This document shows positions 24,303 through 33,176 of a stretch of DNA of 64,000 nucleotides, piece by piece. How positions within the stretch are numbered: the first letter of the stretch is position 1; every line of letters begins with the position of its first letter. Origin of the DNA: Oscillibacter valericigenes (lineage in GTDB: Bacteria > Bacillota > Clostridia > Oscillospirales > Oscillospiraceae); the NCBI RefSeq assembly GCF_021531915.1, contig NZ_JAFBIV010000010.1, forward strand, positions 1 to 64,000, read 5' to 3'. The translations under genes and the position numbers were made by a program. The notes under the pieces were generated by a model. The model searched no databases and was not told where the DNA came from. It saw only the letters and a list, made by a program, of their open reading frames with translations.

Positions 24303-24336
24303 AAAACCAGGCGCGCCTTGTCCGGGCGCGCCTGGT
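24303..24336 (-). terminator. Terminator after ftsH
   Basis: The 12-bp stem ACCAGGCGCGCC/GGCGCGCCTGGT is followed by TTTTTA on the minus strand, just after the ftsH stop at 24345. Confidence 0.85.
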
Positions 24337-24344
24337 TTGATTGA

Positions 24345-26531
24345 TTACTTGGGCTCTTCTGCGGATTCGTCAGCCGGTTTTTCGGGCGTTTCCCCGGCGG
24401 GCTTTTCCGAATCTTCCGCGGGCGCCTCCGGGGCTTCGATCTTCTGGGAGATCATGTGGACCTTTTTGGCGGGAGCCTCAATGACCGCGGGCTGGGAGGG
24501 GCGGAAGCCCTTTTCCTCCCGGGCACGGGTGGAGGCGTAGGCGTCCTCCACCAGCTCGGGGTCCCGGCCTTCGATGATGGCCACCATCTCGGCGCCGGTG
24601 ATGGTCTCCTTCTCCAGCAGGTAGGCCACCACCTTGTCCATGTCCTCCCGGTTTTCCTTCAAAATATCCACCGCGGACTGGTAGCACTTGTCCAGGATCT
24701 CCTTCACCGCCTGGTCCATCCGGGCGGCGGTGTCCTGGGCGCAGTCCATGCCGTAGCCGCCGTCCAGGTACTGATTTCTCCGGGAGGCCAGGGCCATCAT
24801 GCCGAACTCGTCGCTCATGCCGAACATGGCCACCATGTTCCGGGCCACCTGCGTGGCGTCCTGGATATCCTGGGATGCGCCGTTGGTCATGGTGTTCATC
24901 ACCACTTCCTCGGCGGCGCGGCCGCCCATGGAGACGGTGATCTTCGCCATCAGTTCATCCCGGGTCCGCAGTTCCGTTTTGTCCTCCTCGGGCATCAGCA
25001 GGGTGTAGCCCAAGGCGCCCTGGGTGTGGGGGACAATGGTGATCTTCTGGACGGGCTCGCTGTTCTTCTGCTTGTAGGCCACCATGGCGTGACCCACCTC
25101 GTGGTAAGCCACCAGCTTCTTCTCAAACTCGGTGAGGACGCTGCCCTTTTTCTCCGTGCCGGCGATGACCAGCTCGAAGGCGGCCAGCAGGTCTTCCTGG
25201 GTCACCAGCTTGCGGCCCTTGCGGACGGCCCGCAGGGCGGCCTCGTTGACCAGGTTGGCCAGGTCCGCGCCCACGCAGCCGGCGGTGGCGAGGGCCACCT
25301 TCTTAAGGTTCACGTCCTCCGCCAGCTTGATGTTACGGGTGTGGACCTGGAGGGTCGCAAGTCTGCCCGCCAGGTTGGGCCGGTCGATGATGATGCGGCG
25401 GTCAAACCGGCCGGGCCGCAGCAGGGCCTGGTCCAGGACCTCGGGCCGGTTGGTGGCGGCCAGCAGGATGATGCCCTTGGTTGGGTCGAAGCCATCCATC
25501 TCCGCCAGCAGCTGGTTCAATGTCTGCTCCCGCTCGTCGTTGCCGCCCATACGGTTGTCACGGGATTTGCCGATGGTGTCGATCTCATCAATGAACACGA
25601 TGCAGGGGGCAACTTTGGAGGCTTCCTTAAACAGGTCGCGGACACGGGAAGCGCCCACGCCCACGAACATCTCCACGAAGTCGGAGCCGGAGATGGAGAA
25701 GAAGGGCACGTTGGCCTCGCCGGCCACGGCCTTGGCCAGCAGGGTCTTGCCGGTGCCCGGAGGGCCGACCAGCAATGCGCCCTTGGGCAGCTTGGCGCCG
25801 ATCTCAGTGTATTTGCCGGGATTGTGCAGGAAGTCGATGATCTCCGTCAGGGATTCCTTGGCCTCGTCCTGGCCCGCCACGTCGGCAAAGGTGACGCCGG
25901 TGGATTTTTCCATATACACCTTGGCGTTGGCCTTGCCCACGCCGCCGATACCGCCGATGCCGCCCATGCCGCCCTTCTTGGCGGCGATGTTCATGATCAG
26001 CAGCATGACCGCCATGATGATGAAGAAGGGGGCCATGTTGATCAGGAGCATCATCATGATGCCCATGGGGGCCTTGTAGTCCTCGTTGATGTCATAGACG
26101 CCGTGCTCATTCAGGAAGGTCACGATGGCGTCGTTGGACTGGACCTTCACTGTGAAGAGCTGCAGGGAGACGGGGGCGCTGCCCATTTTATCAGAGGTGT
26201 AGACAGGATTGCCCTTTTCGTCGGTACCCTTGGTGTACACGGTGCCATCCTGTGCGGTATGGGTATAGCCGTCCACTGGGGTGACAATGAGGATATCCTC
26301 CTCGTTGTCGAAGTCCACGGACTGCACGTCCCCGGCAATGACCATCTGCTGGAAGTCACCATATTCCAGCTCCACGGAGGAGGCCCGGCGCCCGGCGCTG
26401 TTCATGTAGTTGGTGGCATAGCTGACGATGATGGTCAGCAGCAGCGCCCAGCTGATCAGGGACAGCAGACCCCGCCAGTTGCTGTTTTTCCCGCCGTCTG
26501 GGCGGGAATTCTTTTTGTTGTTTTGATTCAT
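24345..26531 (-). CDS. ftsH: ATP-dependent zinc metalloprotease FtsH
   Basis: FtsH is the membrane AAA+ protease that degrades membrane and short-lived regulatory proteins. I start at ATG 26531 (MNQNNKKNSRPDGG) with AAAGGAG about 10 bases upstream, giving 728 aa. Membrane helix 1 lies near residues 19-40, an extracytoplasmic FtsH_ext domain follows, and helix 2 (LLINMAPFFIIMAVMLLIM) precedes a Gly-rich GGMGGIGGIGG linker. Walker A GPPGTGKT, Walker B CIVFIDEIDTIG, the arginine-finger region GRFDRR and the zinc site HEVGH are all present. The C-terminal 45 residues are a Glu/Pro/Ala-rich tail beyond the usual end. Confidence 0.97.
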   Translation of the reverse strand: MNQNNKKNSRPDGGKNSNWRGLLSLISWALLLTIIVSYATNYMNSAGRRASSVELEYGDFQQMVIAGDVQSVDFDNEEDILIVTPVDGYTHTAQDGTVYTKGTDEKGNPVYTSDKMGSAPVSLQLFTVKVQSNDAIVTFLNEHGVYDINEDYKAPMGIMMMLLINMAPFFIIMAVMLLIMNIAAKKGGMGGIGGIGGVGKANAKVYMEKSTGVTFADVAGQDEAKESLTEIIDFLHNPGKYTEIGAKLPKGALLVGPPGTGKTLLAKAVAGEANVPFFSISGSDFVEMFVGVGASRVRDLFKEASKVAPCIVFIDEIDTIGKSRDNRMGGNDEREQTLNQLLAEMDGFDPTKGIILLAATNRPEVLDQALLRPGRFDRRIIIDRPNLAGRLATLQVHTRNIKLAEDVNLKKVALATAGCVGADLANLVNEAALRAVRKGRKLVTQEDLLAAFELVIAGTEKKGSVLTEFEKKLVAYHEVGHAMVAYKQKNSEPVQKITIVPHTQGALGYTLLMPEEDKTELRTRDELMAKITVSMGGRAAEEVVMNTMTNGASQDIQDATQVARNMVAMFGMSDEFGMMALASRRNQYLDGGYGMDCAQDTAARMDQAVKEILDKCYQSAVDILKENREDMDKVVAYLLEKETITGAEMVAIIEGRDPELVEDAYASTRAREEKGFRPSQPAVIEAPAKKVHMISQKIEAPEAPAEDSEKPAGETPEKPADESAEEPK

Positions 26532-26572
26532 ATATGGAAAACTCCTTTCAAAGAGGCAAAAAACTGAAACAT

Positions 26573-26601
26573 AATATACCATAAACCCGGGGAGGGGGCA
26601 A
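26573..26601 (-). promoter_or_regulatory. Promoter of ftsH
   Basis: On the minus strand -35 TTGCCC (26601-26596) and -10 TATATT (26578-26573) are 17 bases apart. Confidence 0.65.
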
Positions 26602-26645
26602 GGCGCGGGGGTGCTTTTTTCATGAAGTTTCTGTAAATTCATGCT

Positions 26646-26673
26646 TTATTGTATCCCGCTGGTATGGTATACT
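26646..26673 (+). promoter_or_regulatory. Promoter of rlmB (extended -10)
   Basis: -10 TATACT (26668-26673) is preceded by TGG, an extended -10. The -35 (TTATTG, 26646-26651, 16-base spacer) is weak. Confidence 0.6.
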
Positions 26674-26715
26674 AACTTCTGAATGTAACAATATTCTGTA
26701 TGAGAGGGAAAAAGT

Positions 26716-27483
26716 ATGGACGAACAGAAGAAAAACGCGCTGACCGCCGAGGCTGACGGCGTCATCGAGGGCCGCAACGCCGTCATCGAGGCCCTGCGGG
26801 CGGGGGAGACCATTGATAAAATTTATATCCTGAAGGGCGAGACGGACAAGACCCTGGGGCATATTGCCTCCAAAGCCCGGGCCGCCGGCATCGTGGTGGT
26901 GGACGCCGACCGGCGGAAGCTGGACAACATGAGCCGCACCCATGCCCATCAGGGCGTCATCGCCCTGGCGGCGGTGCGGGAGTACGTCACCGTGGAGAGC
27001 ATTCTGGAGGGCGCCGCCGCCAGGGGGGAGAAGCCCCTGCTGGTGATCTGTGACGAAATTTCAGACCCCCATAACCTGGGCGCCATCATCCGTACCGCCG
27101 AGTGCGCCGGGGCCCACGGCGTGGTGATCCCCAAGCGCCGCAGCGCGGGCCTGACCGCCGTGGTGGCAAAGACCTCCGCCGGCGCGGTGGCCCACATGCC
27201 CGTGGCCCGGGTGCCCAATATCCCGGCCCTGCTGAAGGATCTGAAGAAGCAGGGCGTGTGGGTCTTCGGTACGGCGGCCGACGGCACCACCAGCCTGTAC
27301 GACGCCGACCTGAAGGGCCCCGCCGCCATCGTCATCGGCAGCGAGGGCGACGGCATGACCCGCCTGGCCGCTGAAAACTGTGACTTCCTGGTCAGTATCC
27401 CCATGCGGGGGCGGCTGAATTCCCTGAACGCCTCCGCCGCCGCGGCCATTCTGCTGTACGAGGCGGTCCGCCAGCGGGGATGA
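26716..27483 (+). CDS. rlmB: 23S rRNA (guanosine-2'-O-)-methyltransferase RlmB, SpoU family
   Basis: SpoU-type SPOUT methyltransferases methylate ribose 2'-O positions in rRNA. The 255-aa protein has the N-terminal substrate-binding domain (VIEGRNAVIEALRAGETIDKIYI). The knotted catalytic domain has motif 1 DEISDPHNLGAIIRTAECAGAHGVV, motif 2 IVIGSEGDGMTRLAAENCD and motif 3 IPMRGRLNSLNASAAAAI. RlmB (G2251) is the nearest named member, but the related TrmH-type L21 group is hard to separate by eye. A weak ribosome site (GAGAGGGAAAAAGT) precedes the ATG. Confidence 0.88.
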   Translation: MDEQKKNALTAEADGVIEGRNAVIEALRAGETIDKIYILKGETDKTLGHIASKARAAGIVVVDADRRKLDNMSRTHAHQGVIALAAVREYVTVESILEGAAARGEKPLLVICDEISDPHNLGAIIRTAECAGAHGVVIPKRRSAGLTAVVAKTSAGAVAHMPVARVPNIPALLKDLKKQGVWVFGTAADGTTSLYDADLKGPAAIVIGSEGDGMTRLAAENCDFLVSIPMRGRLNSLNASAAAAILLYEAVRQRG

Positions 27484-27520
27484 GGCACTGACCGGATACC
27501 AAGCCAAAGAGGAGCTGCGC

Positions 27521-29599
27521 ATGTCTGAACATCAGGAAACAACCAAATATGACGCGCCGCTGACGGACGTTCCACCTCTGGCGGAGGACTTCTCCCTGGA
27601 GGAGATCCTGGCGGAATACGGCGGCAGTCGGGAGCAGAGGATCATGGAGGACGTGGAGCAGGCGGTCCGGGAGACGGAGCCGGCCCCGGCTCCGGAGGAG
27701 CCTCCCGCCCCGCCGCCCCGGCGGACCGCGCCCAAAAAGCCGGAGTCAGAGCCGGGACCGCAGGAGCCGCCCCCCGCTCCAAAGCCCCAGCCGGAGCCCA
27801 TTCCTGAATCCCCCCGGCCCATCTCCCTGGAAGAGGTGGTGGGCAGCACCGTGGACGCGGTGATGGAGGAGAAGGCGGAGCCGCTGTTAAAGCCCCGCCG
27901 GGGCCTGTTCTCCCGGCGGAAGCTGGAGGAGACGGAGGAGCTGTACGACAGCCCCGCCCCGGAACCGGAGCCGGAGATCGAGCCCATCGGTCCGGAGCTG
28001 GAGCCCTGCGAGGCGGCGGAGGACTACCGGCGGGAGTACCGGAGCCGCAAGGGCGGATTGCTGCCCGCCCTGCTGACGGCTCTGATCCCCGTGGTGCTCA
28101 TGGCGGTGGAGCAGTACGGTTTGACCATCCCCATGTGGACCGGGGATTTCCGGTTCCAGAGCATCATTTTGATGGCCTGCCTGGCCGTTACGGCGCTGCT
28201 GTGCCGCCAGATGATCGTCAAGGGGGTCACCATGCTGCGGCGCAAGCGCTGCGTCAGCGAGCTGCTGATCTCCATCTCTGCCCTGGCGGCCCTGGGGGAC
28301 TGCGGGGCCTGCCTGCTGCTGCCGGACCGCAGCCCGGTGCCGCCCTACGGCGCCGCGGCCTGTCTGGCCCTGGTGTTTGCCCAGTGGGGCATCAGCCGGG
28401 AGAGCCGGGGGATGTACGACACCTTCCGCACGGCGTCCCTGGACGATGAGCCCCCCTATCTGGTGACGGACACGGACCAGGGCGCCTGCAAGCAGCGGGG
28501 GTCTGTTCCAGGCTTTTACACCACGGCCATGCGGGAGGACGTGTCGGTCCTGTGGCAGACGGCCCTGCTGCCGGTGGTGCTGGTGGCCTCCTTTGTCTTC
28601 GCGGGTCTCAGCTCCCTGGGCCAGGGGCGGGGGAGCGACTTCCTGCTGAACTGGTCCGCCATCCTGGCGGCGGGCGCCACCTTCGCCCTGCCCCTGTGCT
28701 GGGGACTGCCCTTCTCCGGGCTGGCCCGCCACCTGCAGAAGGCGGGCTGCGCTGTGGCCGGCTGGTCCGGCGCGGAGAAGATCAGCCGCCGCAAGACCAT
28801 GATCGTCACGGACGCGGACCTGTTCCCGCCGGGGACTATCCAGCTCAACGGCATCAAGATCTACGGCGAGGAGCGCCGGAAGGTCATGGCCTACGCCGCC
28901 ACCATGGCCCGCTGCGCGGGCTGCGGCCTGGAGCGGCTGTTTGACGGCCTGCTGCGGAGCGAGCTGGGCTTTTATGAGAAGGCCGACGATTTCAGCTTCT
29001 ACGAGGAGGGCGGCTGGTCCGCCAGCATCCACGGGGAGTCCGTGCTGCTGGGAACCACCTCCTTCATGCGGAAGATGGATGTGCGCATCCCGGGGGACAT
29101 CAAGCTGAAGACCGGCGTCTTTCTGGCGGTGGACCGCCATCTGACGGCTGTGTTCGCGGTGAAGTACAACCCGGCGGAAAACGTGGACTTCGCCCTGCGG
29201 CTGATGCGCCGCAGTCATATCACCCCCATTCTGGCCTCCCGGGACCCCAACATCACCCCGGCCCTTCTGAAGCGGAAGTTCCACAAGAGCGTGCGGGTGG
29301 AGTACCCGGATCTGACCAGCCGGGTGGCTCTCAGCGAGGCGGAGAACGACCGGGACCTGCCCCGGGCCCTGCTGTTCCGGGAGGGCCTGCTGCCCTACGC
29401 GGAGATCGTGGTGGGCAGCCGCAGGCTGTGCGGCGCGGTGCGGAAGTCGGCGGTGTTCGGCCTACTGGGCAGCATCGTGGGGACCCTGCTGGTGTTTTAT
29501 ATGGTGTTCCAGGGAGCCTACGGCCTGCTGACGCCTCTGCTGCTGGAGGTGTTTTTGCTGCTGTGGACCCTGCCGGTGCTGATCCTTTCCAAAAATTAG
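27521..29599 (+). CDS. P-type-ATPase-like membrane protein lacking the catalytic motifs
   Basis: The 692-aa protein has a long Pro/Glu-rich, probably disordered N-terminus (about 1-175). A membrane region follows (helices near 178-205, 208-230, 240-262, 275-290, 340-365 and 375-395), and two C-terminal helices. The cytoplasmic part resembles the N and P domains of heavy-metal P-type ATPases: YEEGGWSASIHGESVLLGTTSFM and GVFLAVDRHLTAVFAVKYNPAENVDFALRLMRRSHITPILASRD. However, the phosphorylation loop DKTGT is replaced by DADLFPP, TGD by ASRD, and no GDGxND is seen. It should therefore not be an ion pump and is probably a pseudoenzyme. AGAGGAG precedes ATG 27521. Confidence 0.7.
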   Translation: MSEHQETTKYDAPLTDVPPLAEDFSLEEILAEYGGSREQRIMEDVEQAVRETEPAPAPEEPPAPPPRRTAPKKPESEPGPQEPPPAPKPQPEPIPESPRPISLEEVVGSTVDAVMEEKAEPLLKPRRGLFSRRKLEETEELYDSPAPEPEPEIEPIGPELEPCEAAEDYRREYRSRKGGLLPALLTALIPVVLMAVEQYGLTIPMWTGDFRFQSIILMACLAVTALLCRQMIVKGVTMLRRKRCVSELLISISALAALGDCGACLLLPDRSPVPPYGAAACLALVFAQWGISRESRGMYDTFRTASLDDEPPYLVTDTDQGACKQRGSVPGFYTTAMREDVSVLWQTALLPVVLVASFVFAGLSSLGQGRGSDFLLNWSAILAAGATFALPLCWGLPFSGLARHLQKAGCAVAGWSGAEKISRRKTMIVTDADLFPPGTIQLNGIKIYGEERRKVMAYAATMARCAGCGLERLFDGLLRSELGFYEKADDFSFYEEGGWSASIHGESVLLGTTSFMRKMDVRIPGDIKLKTGVFLAVDRHLTAVFAVKYNPAENVDFALRLMRRSHITPILASRDPNITPALLKRKFHKSVRVEYPDLTSRVALSEAENDRDLPRALLFREGLLPYAEIVVGSRRLCGAVRKSAVFGLLGSIVGTLLVFYMVFQGAYGLLTPLLLEVFLLLWTLPVLILSKN

Positions 29600-29606
29600 A
29601 AATCAG

Positions 29607-29680
29607 AAATGAGAAATCGGAAATCGGGAGACTGAGGTGTGCGAAACCATTCCTCGTTCCTGATTTCCGATTTTTATTTT
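29607..29680 (+). terminator. Inverted repeat after the P-type-ATPase-like gene
   Basis: GAAATCGGAAATC (near 29617-29630) can pair with GATTTCCGATTTT (near 29663-29676), and TATTTTTG follows. It is a weak terminator candidate with a long loop. Confidence 0.5.
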
Positions 29681-29727
29681 TGCGTACTTGTTAAAAATTT
29701 CAGGACTTTTTTCTACCTCCTGCCCAA

Positions 29728-29790
29728 AATGTAGAACCTGCCAAAATTTGTGTTGTATTGCCCCCGGAAATGTTGTATACTTTCTACATT
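29728..29790 (+). promoter_or_regulatory. Promoter of the EF-G-like gene, flanked by a 9-bp inverted repeat
   Basis: -35 TTGTAT (29753-29758) and -10 TATACT (29776-29781) have a 17-base spacer. AATGTAGAA (29728-29736) and TTCTACATT (29782-29790) are perfect inverted repeats on either side, suggesting a regulator site. Confidence 0.65.
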
Positions 29791-29868
29791 AGGACTTTTG
29801 ACACCCGTCAATTCCCTATCGCGGCCCTGTGCCGTGTCGACAGCACAACATAAGGAGTGGAATGAACA

Positions 29869-31944
29869 ATGAGCTATTCAGTACAGAACATCCGCAACGT
29901 CTGCCTGCTGGGCCACAGCGGCAGCGGTAAGACCGCCCTGACGGAGAGCCTGCTTTATATGACCGGCGCCATCGACCGCATGGGCCGTGTGGCGGACGGC
30001 AACACCGTCTGCGATTATGATCCCGAGGAGACCAAGCGCCAGATCTCTCTGAGCACCGCCGTCGCTCCTCTGGAGTTCACGGGCTGCCGCATCAACGTGC
30101 TGGATACCCCGGGCGCTTTTGATTTCTCCGGCGAGGTCATGGAGGCTCTGCGTGCCGCGGACGCCGCCATCATCGTCTGCTCTGCCAAGGACGGCATTTC
30201 CGTTGGCCTGGAGAAGGCCTGGAAATACTGCGAGGAGCGGAACATGCCCCGCTTTATCTATATCTCCAAGACCGACGAGGATAACTCTGACTACAACGCC
30301 ACCTTCGAGGCCCTGCGTGTCAAGTACGGCAACAAGATCGCTCCCCTGGTGGTCCCCATCTGGAACGAGGACAAGAAGGTCACCGGCATCATCGATGTGC
30401 TGAACAAGCGCGCCTATGAGATGCAGAACCTGAAGCGGGTGGAGATCGAGGTCCCCGACGACAAGATGGACGTCATCACCGAGTTCAACGACGCCCTGAA
30501 GGAGTCCGTGGCCGAGACCAGCGAGGAGTTCATGGACAAGTTCTTCGGCGGTGAGGACTTCACCTACGCCGAGATGATCCAGGGCCTGCGCCAGGGCGTC
30601 CGGGATCTGAGCATGTTCCCCGTGCTGTGCGGCTCTGCCGTCAACTGCATGGGTAGCCTGATGCTGATGGACTACATCGTTGACCTGCTGCCCAACCCCA
30701 TGGAGGGCAACTATCACAAGGCCACCCGCGCTGACGGCGAGACCGAGGAATTCGTGGTCTCTCCCGGCGGCGTGCCCACCGCTTTCGTGTTCAAGACCGT
30801 CTCCGACCAGTACGGCAAGTACTCCTTCGTGAAGGTCCTCTCCGGCTCCATCACCCCCGATCTGGCCATGGTCAACGCCCGCACCGGCAGCACCGAAAAG
30901 CTGGGCCGCCTGTACACCATGCGCGGCAAGAAGACCACCGAGGTCAAGGAGCTGGGCTGCGGCGACATCGGCGTCATCGCCAAGATGGACAAGGTCAAGA
31001 CCGGCGATACCCTGTGCGACCCCCGTAAGGTGGTGGCCCTGAAGAACATCCCCTTCGCCGAGCCCTGCTACTCCGTGGCCATCGTGCCCAAGACCCGGGG
31101 CCAGGAGGACAAGATCGCCCAGGGCCTGGCCCGCCTGAACGAGGAGGACCCCTCCTTCTCCGTGGTCAACAACGCCGAGACCCACCAGATGGTCCTCTCC
31201 GGCGCCGGAGACATGCAGGTGGACGTGCTGGTCAGCAAGCTGAAGAGCCGCTTCAACGTGGAGGCCGAGCTGAAGCCCACCCGCGTTGCCTACCGTGAGA
31301 AGATCCGCAAGACCGTTCAGAAGCAGGGCCGCCATAAGAAGCAGACCGGCGGCAGCGGCCAGTTCGGTGACGTGTGGATCCGCTTCGAGCCCCAGATGGA
31401 GCAGGACGACATGATCTTCGCTGAGGAAGTCTTCGGCGGCTCCGTGCCCAAGAACTTCTTCCCCGCCGTGGAAAAGGGCCTGCGTGAGGCCTGTGTCCAT
31501 GGTCCTCTGGCCGGCTATCCCGTGGTGAACCTGAAGGCCGTCCTGTACGATGGCTCCTATCACCCCGTGGACTCCTCCGAAATCGCCTTCAAGACCGCCG
31601 CTCAGCTGGCTTACAAGGCCGCTCTGCCCGAGGCCAACCCCGTGCTGCTGGAGCCCGTGGGCGAGCTGAAGGTCACCGTGCCCGACAACTACATGGGCGA
31701 TGTCATCGGTGACCTGAACAAGCGCCGGGGCCGCGTCATGGGCATGGACCCCACCGGTACCGGCGATCAGGTCATTACTGCCGAGGTCCCCATGGGCGAG
31801 ATGGGCACCTATGCCATCGACCTGCGCGCCATGACCCAGTCCCGCGGCAGCTTTACCTTCCACTTTGTCCGCTATGAGGATTGTCCTCCCGCGGCCCAGG
31901 AGAAGGCCATCGCCGAGGCGAAGGCTCTGGCTGAGAAGGAATAA
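29869..31944 (+). CDS. EF-G-like translational GTPase (second type)
   Basis: The 691-aa protein has the full EF-G layout (G, II, III, IV, V). G1 is GHSGSGKTALTE, but G3 reads DTPGAFDF where EF-G has DTPGHVDF, so the catalytic His is missing. G4 is ISKTDED instead of NKMD. Domain IV (KKQTGGSGQFGDVWIRFEP) and the C-terminal RGSFTFHFVRYEDCP are well kept. This matches EF-G-like paralogues present beside canonical FusA in many Clostridia. Their role is unclear; ribosome recycling or stress translation has been proposed. Codon use is strongly biased, suggesting high expression. Confidence 0.88.
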   Translation: MSYSVQNIRNVCLLGHSGSGKTALTESLLYMTGAIDRMGRVADGNTVCDYDPEETKRQISLSTAVAPLEFTGCRINVLDTPGAFDFSGEVMEALRAADAAIIVCSAKDGISVGLEKAWKYCEERNMPRFIYISKTDEDNSDYNATFEALRVKYGNKIAPLVVPIWNEDKKVTGIIDVLNKRAYEMQNLKRVEIEVPDDKMDVITEFNDALKESVAETSEEFMDKFFGGEDFTYAEMIQGLRQGVRDLSMFPVLCGSAVNCMGSLMLMDYIVDLLPNPMEGNYHKATRADGETEEFVVSPGGVPTAFVFKTVSDQYGKYSFVKVLSGSITPDLAMVNARTGSTEKLGRLYTMRGKKTTEVKELGCGDIGVIAKMDKVKTGDTLCDPRKVVALKNIPFAEPCYSVAIVPKTRGQEDKIAQGLARLNEEDPSFSVVNNAETHQMVLSGAGDMQVDVLVSKLKSRFNVEAELKPTRVAYREKIRKTVQKQGRHKKQTGGSGQFGDVWIRFEPQMEQDDMIFAEEVFGGSVPKNFFPAVEKGLREACVHGPLAGYPVVNLKAVLYDGSYHPVDSSEIAFKTAAQLAYKAALPEANPVLLEPVGELKVTVPDNYMGDVIGDLNKRRGRVMGMDPTGTGDQVITAEVPMGEMGTYAIDLRAMTQSRGSFTFHFVRYEDCPPAAQEKAIAEAKALAEKE

Positions 31945-31959
31945 GCTAATCGAATGTCA

Positions 31960-31993
31960 GGCCGGGGAGCTTCTGGCTCCCCGGCCCTTTTTA
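31960..31993 (+). terminator. Terminator after the EF-G-like gene
   Basis: The stem GGCCGGGGAGC/GGCTCCCCGGCC with TTCT loop is followed by CTTTTT. Confidence 0.92.
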
Positions 31994-32030
31994 AAATAAA
32001 TTTCTGGTATTGTTGCATAAGCAACTGGCG

Positions 32031-32054
32031 TATATCAGAATATCCTGATATACT
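32031..32054 (+). promoter_or_regulatory. Palindromic operator over the rubrerythrin promoter
   Basis: TATATCAG (32031-32038) and CTGATATA (32045-32052) form a perfect 8-bp inverted repeat that overlaps a -10-like TATACT (32049-32054). A redox-sensing repressor would fit, but none is named by the sequence. Confidence 0.5.
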
Positions 32055-32129
32055 CATACCATCCCGAAGGGGTAAACAATAAATCAATCAAGATCATGAT
32101 ACATGATAAAAAACGAGGAGGAAATCATT

Positions 32130-32693
32130 ATGAAAAAGTGGGTTTGCCAGGTTTGCGGTTATGTTTGGGAAGGCGAGACTGCCCCCGAGAAGTGCCCCCA
32201 GTGCGGTGTTCCCGCCTCTAAGTTCACCGAGCAGAAGGGCGAGATGAGCTGGGCTGCTGAGCATGTCCTGGGCGTGGGTAAGTCCTTCGGCGCTGACGTG
32301 CCCGAGGAGGTCCAGAAGGAGATCATCGACGGTCTGAACGCCAACTTCATGGGCGAGTGCACCGAAGTCGGCATGTATCTGGCCATGGCCCGCGTTGCCC
32401 ATCGTGAGGGCTATCCCGAGATCGGTGAGTATTGGCGCCGCGCCGCTCTGGAAGAGGCTGAGCACGCTGCCAAGTTCGCCGAGCTGCTGGGCGATGTTCT
32501 GACCGATTCCACCAAGAAGAACCTGGAGATGCGCGTCGAGGCCGAGAACGGCGCCACCGCCGGCAAGTTCGAGCTGGCCAAGCTGGCCAAGAAGTACAAC
32601 CTGGACGCCATCCACGACACCGTGCACGAGATGGCCCGCGACGAGGCCCGTCACGGCAAGGCTTTCGCCGGCCTGCTGAAGCGTTACTTCTAA
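32130..32693 (+). CDS. Reverse rubrerythrin (rubredoxin domain first)
   Basis: The 187-aa protein begins with a rubredoxin-type Fe(SCys)4 domain ([11 protein letters not shown] then [10 protein letters not shown]). A ferritin-like diiron domain follows with the ExxH pairs EAEHAAKF and DEARHGKAF and an upstream GECTEVGMY. This reversed order defines reverse rubrerythrins, NADH-linked peroxide and oxygen reductases of anaerobic Clostridia. The ATG at 32130 has GAGGAGG upstream. It is a single gene with a palindromic site at its promoter and a strong terminator. Codon bias is high. Confidence 0.92.
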   Translation: MKKWVCQVCGYVWEGETAPEKCPQCGVPASKFTEQKGEMSWAAEHVLGVGKSFGADVPEEVQKEIIDGLNANFMGECTEVGMYLAMARVAHREGYPEIGEYWRRAALEEAEHAAKFAELLGDVLTDSTKKNLEMRVEAENGATAGKFELAKLAKKYNLDAIHDTVHEMARDEARHGKAFAGLLKRYF

Positions 32694-32728
32694 TCGACTG
32701 AAATCCCTGATACAGCAAGGATTTATCC

Positions 32729-32763
32729 AAGAGGAGATCACGAAAGTGGTCTCCTCTTTTTTT
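32729..32763 (+). terminator. Terminator after reverse rubrerythrin
   Basis: The 13-bp stem AAGAGGAGATCAC/GTGGTCTCCTCTT has a GAAA tetraloop and a T-run. Confidence 0.95.
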
Positions 32764-33176
32764 GTGCCCTCCGCCGGGTGGGGTGGAAGTTTCTGTGGAA
32801 GTCTATCTCTGTTTTTCTTCTGAAAATGCCAGATGTGGAAGTCAGCAATGTGGATGTCTGTATTATAAACTTTTAAGTGTTCAGGAAACCAGATGTTTGA
32901 ACTAAATTATACATCTTCGCACATCTTTTATCGCCTTTGAAGGACAACGAACAAGTGTGGAACGACTTTGAACTTAAACCACGCATCTTCCGAGAGAAAT
33001 AAAGAAAAAGAATATGAATTATCTTTATGGGGTATCCAGAAATATTGGATACCCCTTTTGCTATAATAAAGCCAGAAAGTGAGAGATGAAACAAAGCAAA
33101 TCTCACCGAAAAAAATTAAAGGGTCTGGCTCCCGAATAACAGCCACCGTTCCAAAAGGAACAAGAAAGGAAACATT
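32764..33176. other. AT-rich gene-free segment, probable mobile-element leader
   Basis: The base composition drops sharply against the GC-rich neighbours. A hairpin GGGGTATCCA/TGGATACCCC at 33029-33056 is followed by TTTTG and TATAAT (33062-33067). No gene is visible. The lead-in to the 33177 gene resembles upstream regions of genes on conjugative elements, so this is probably transferred DNA. Confidence 0.55.
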
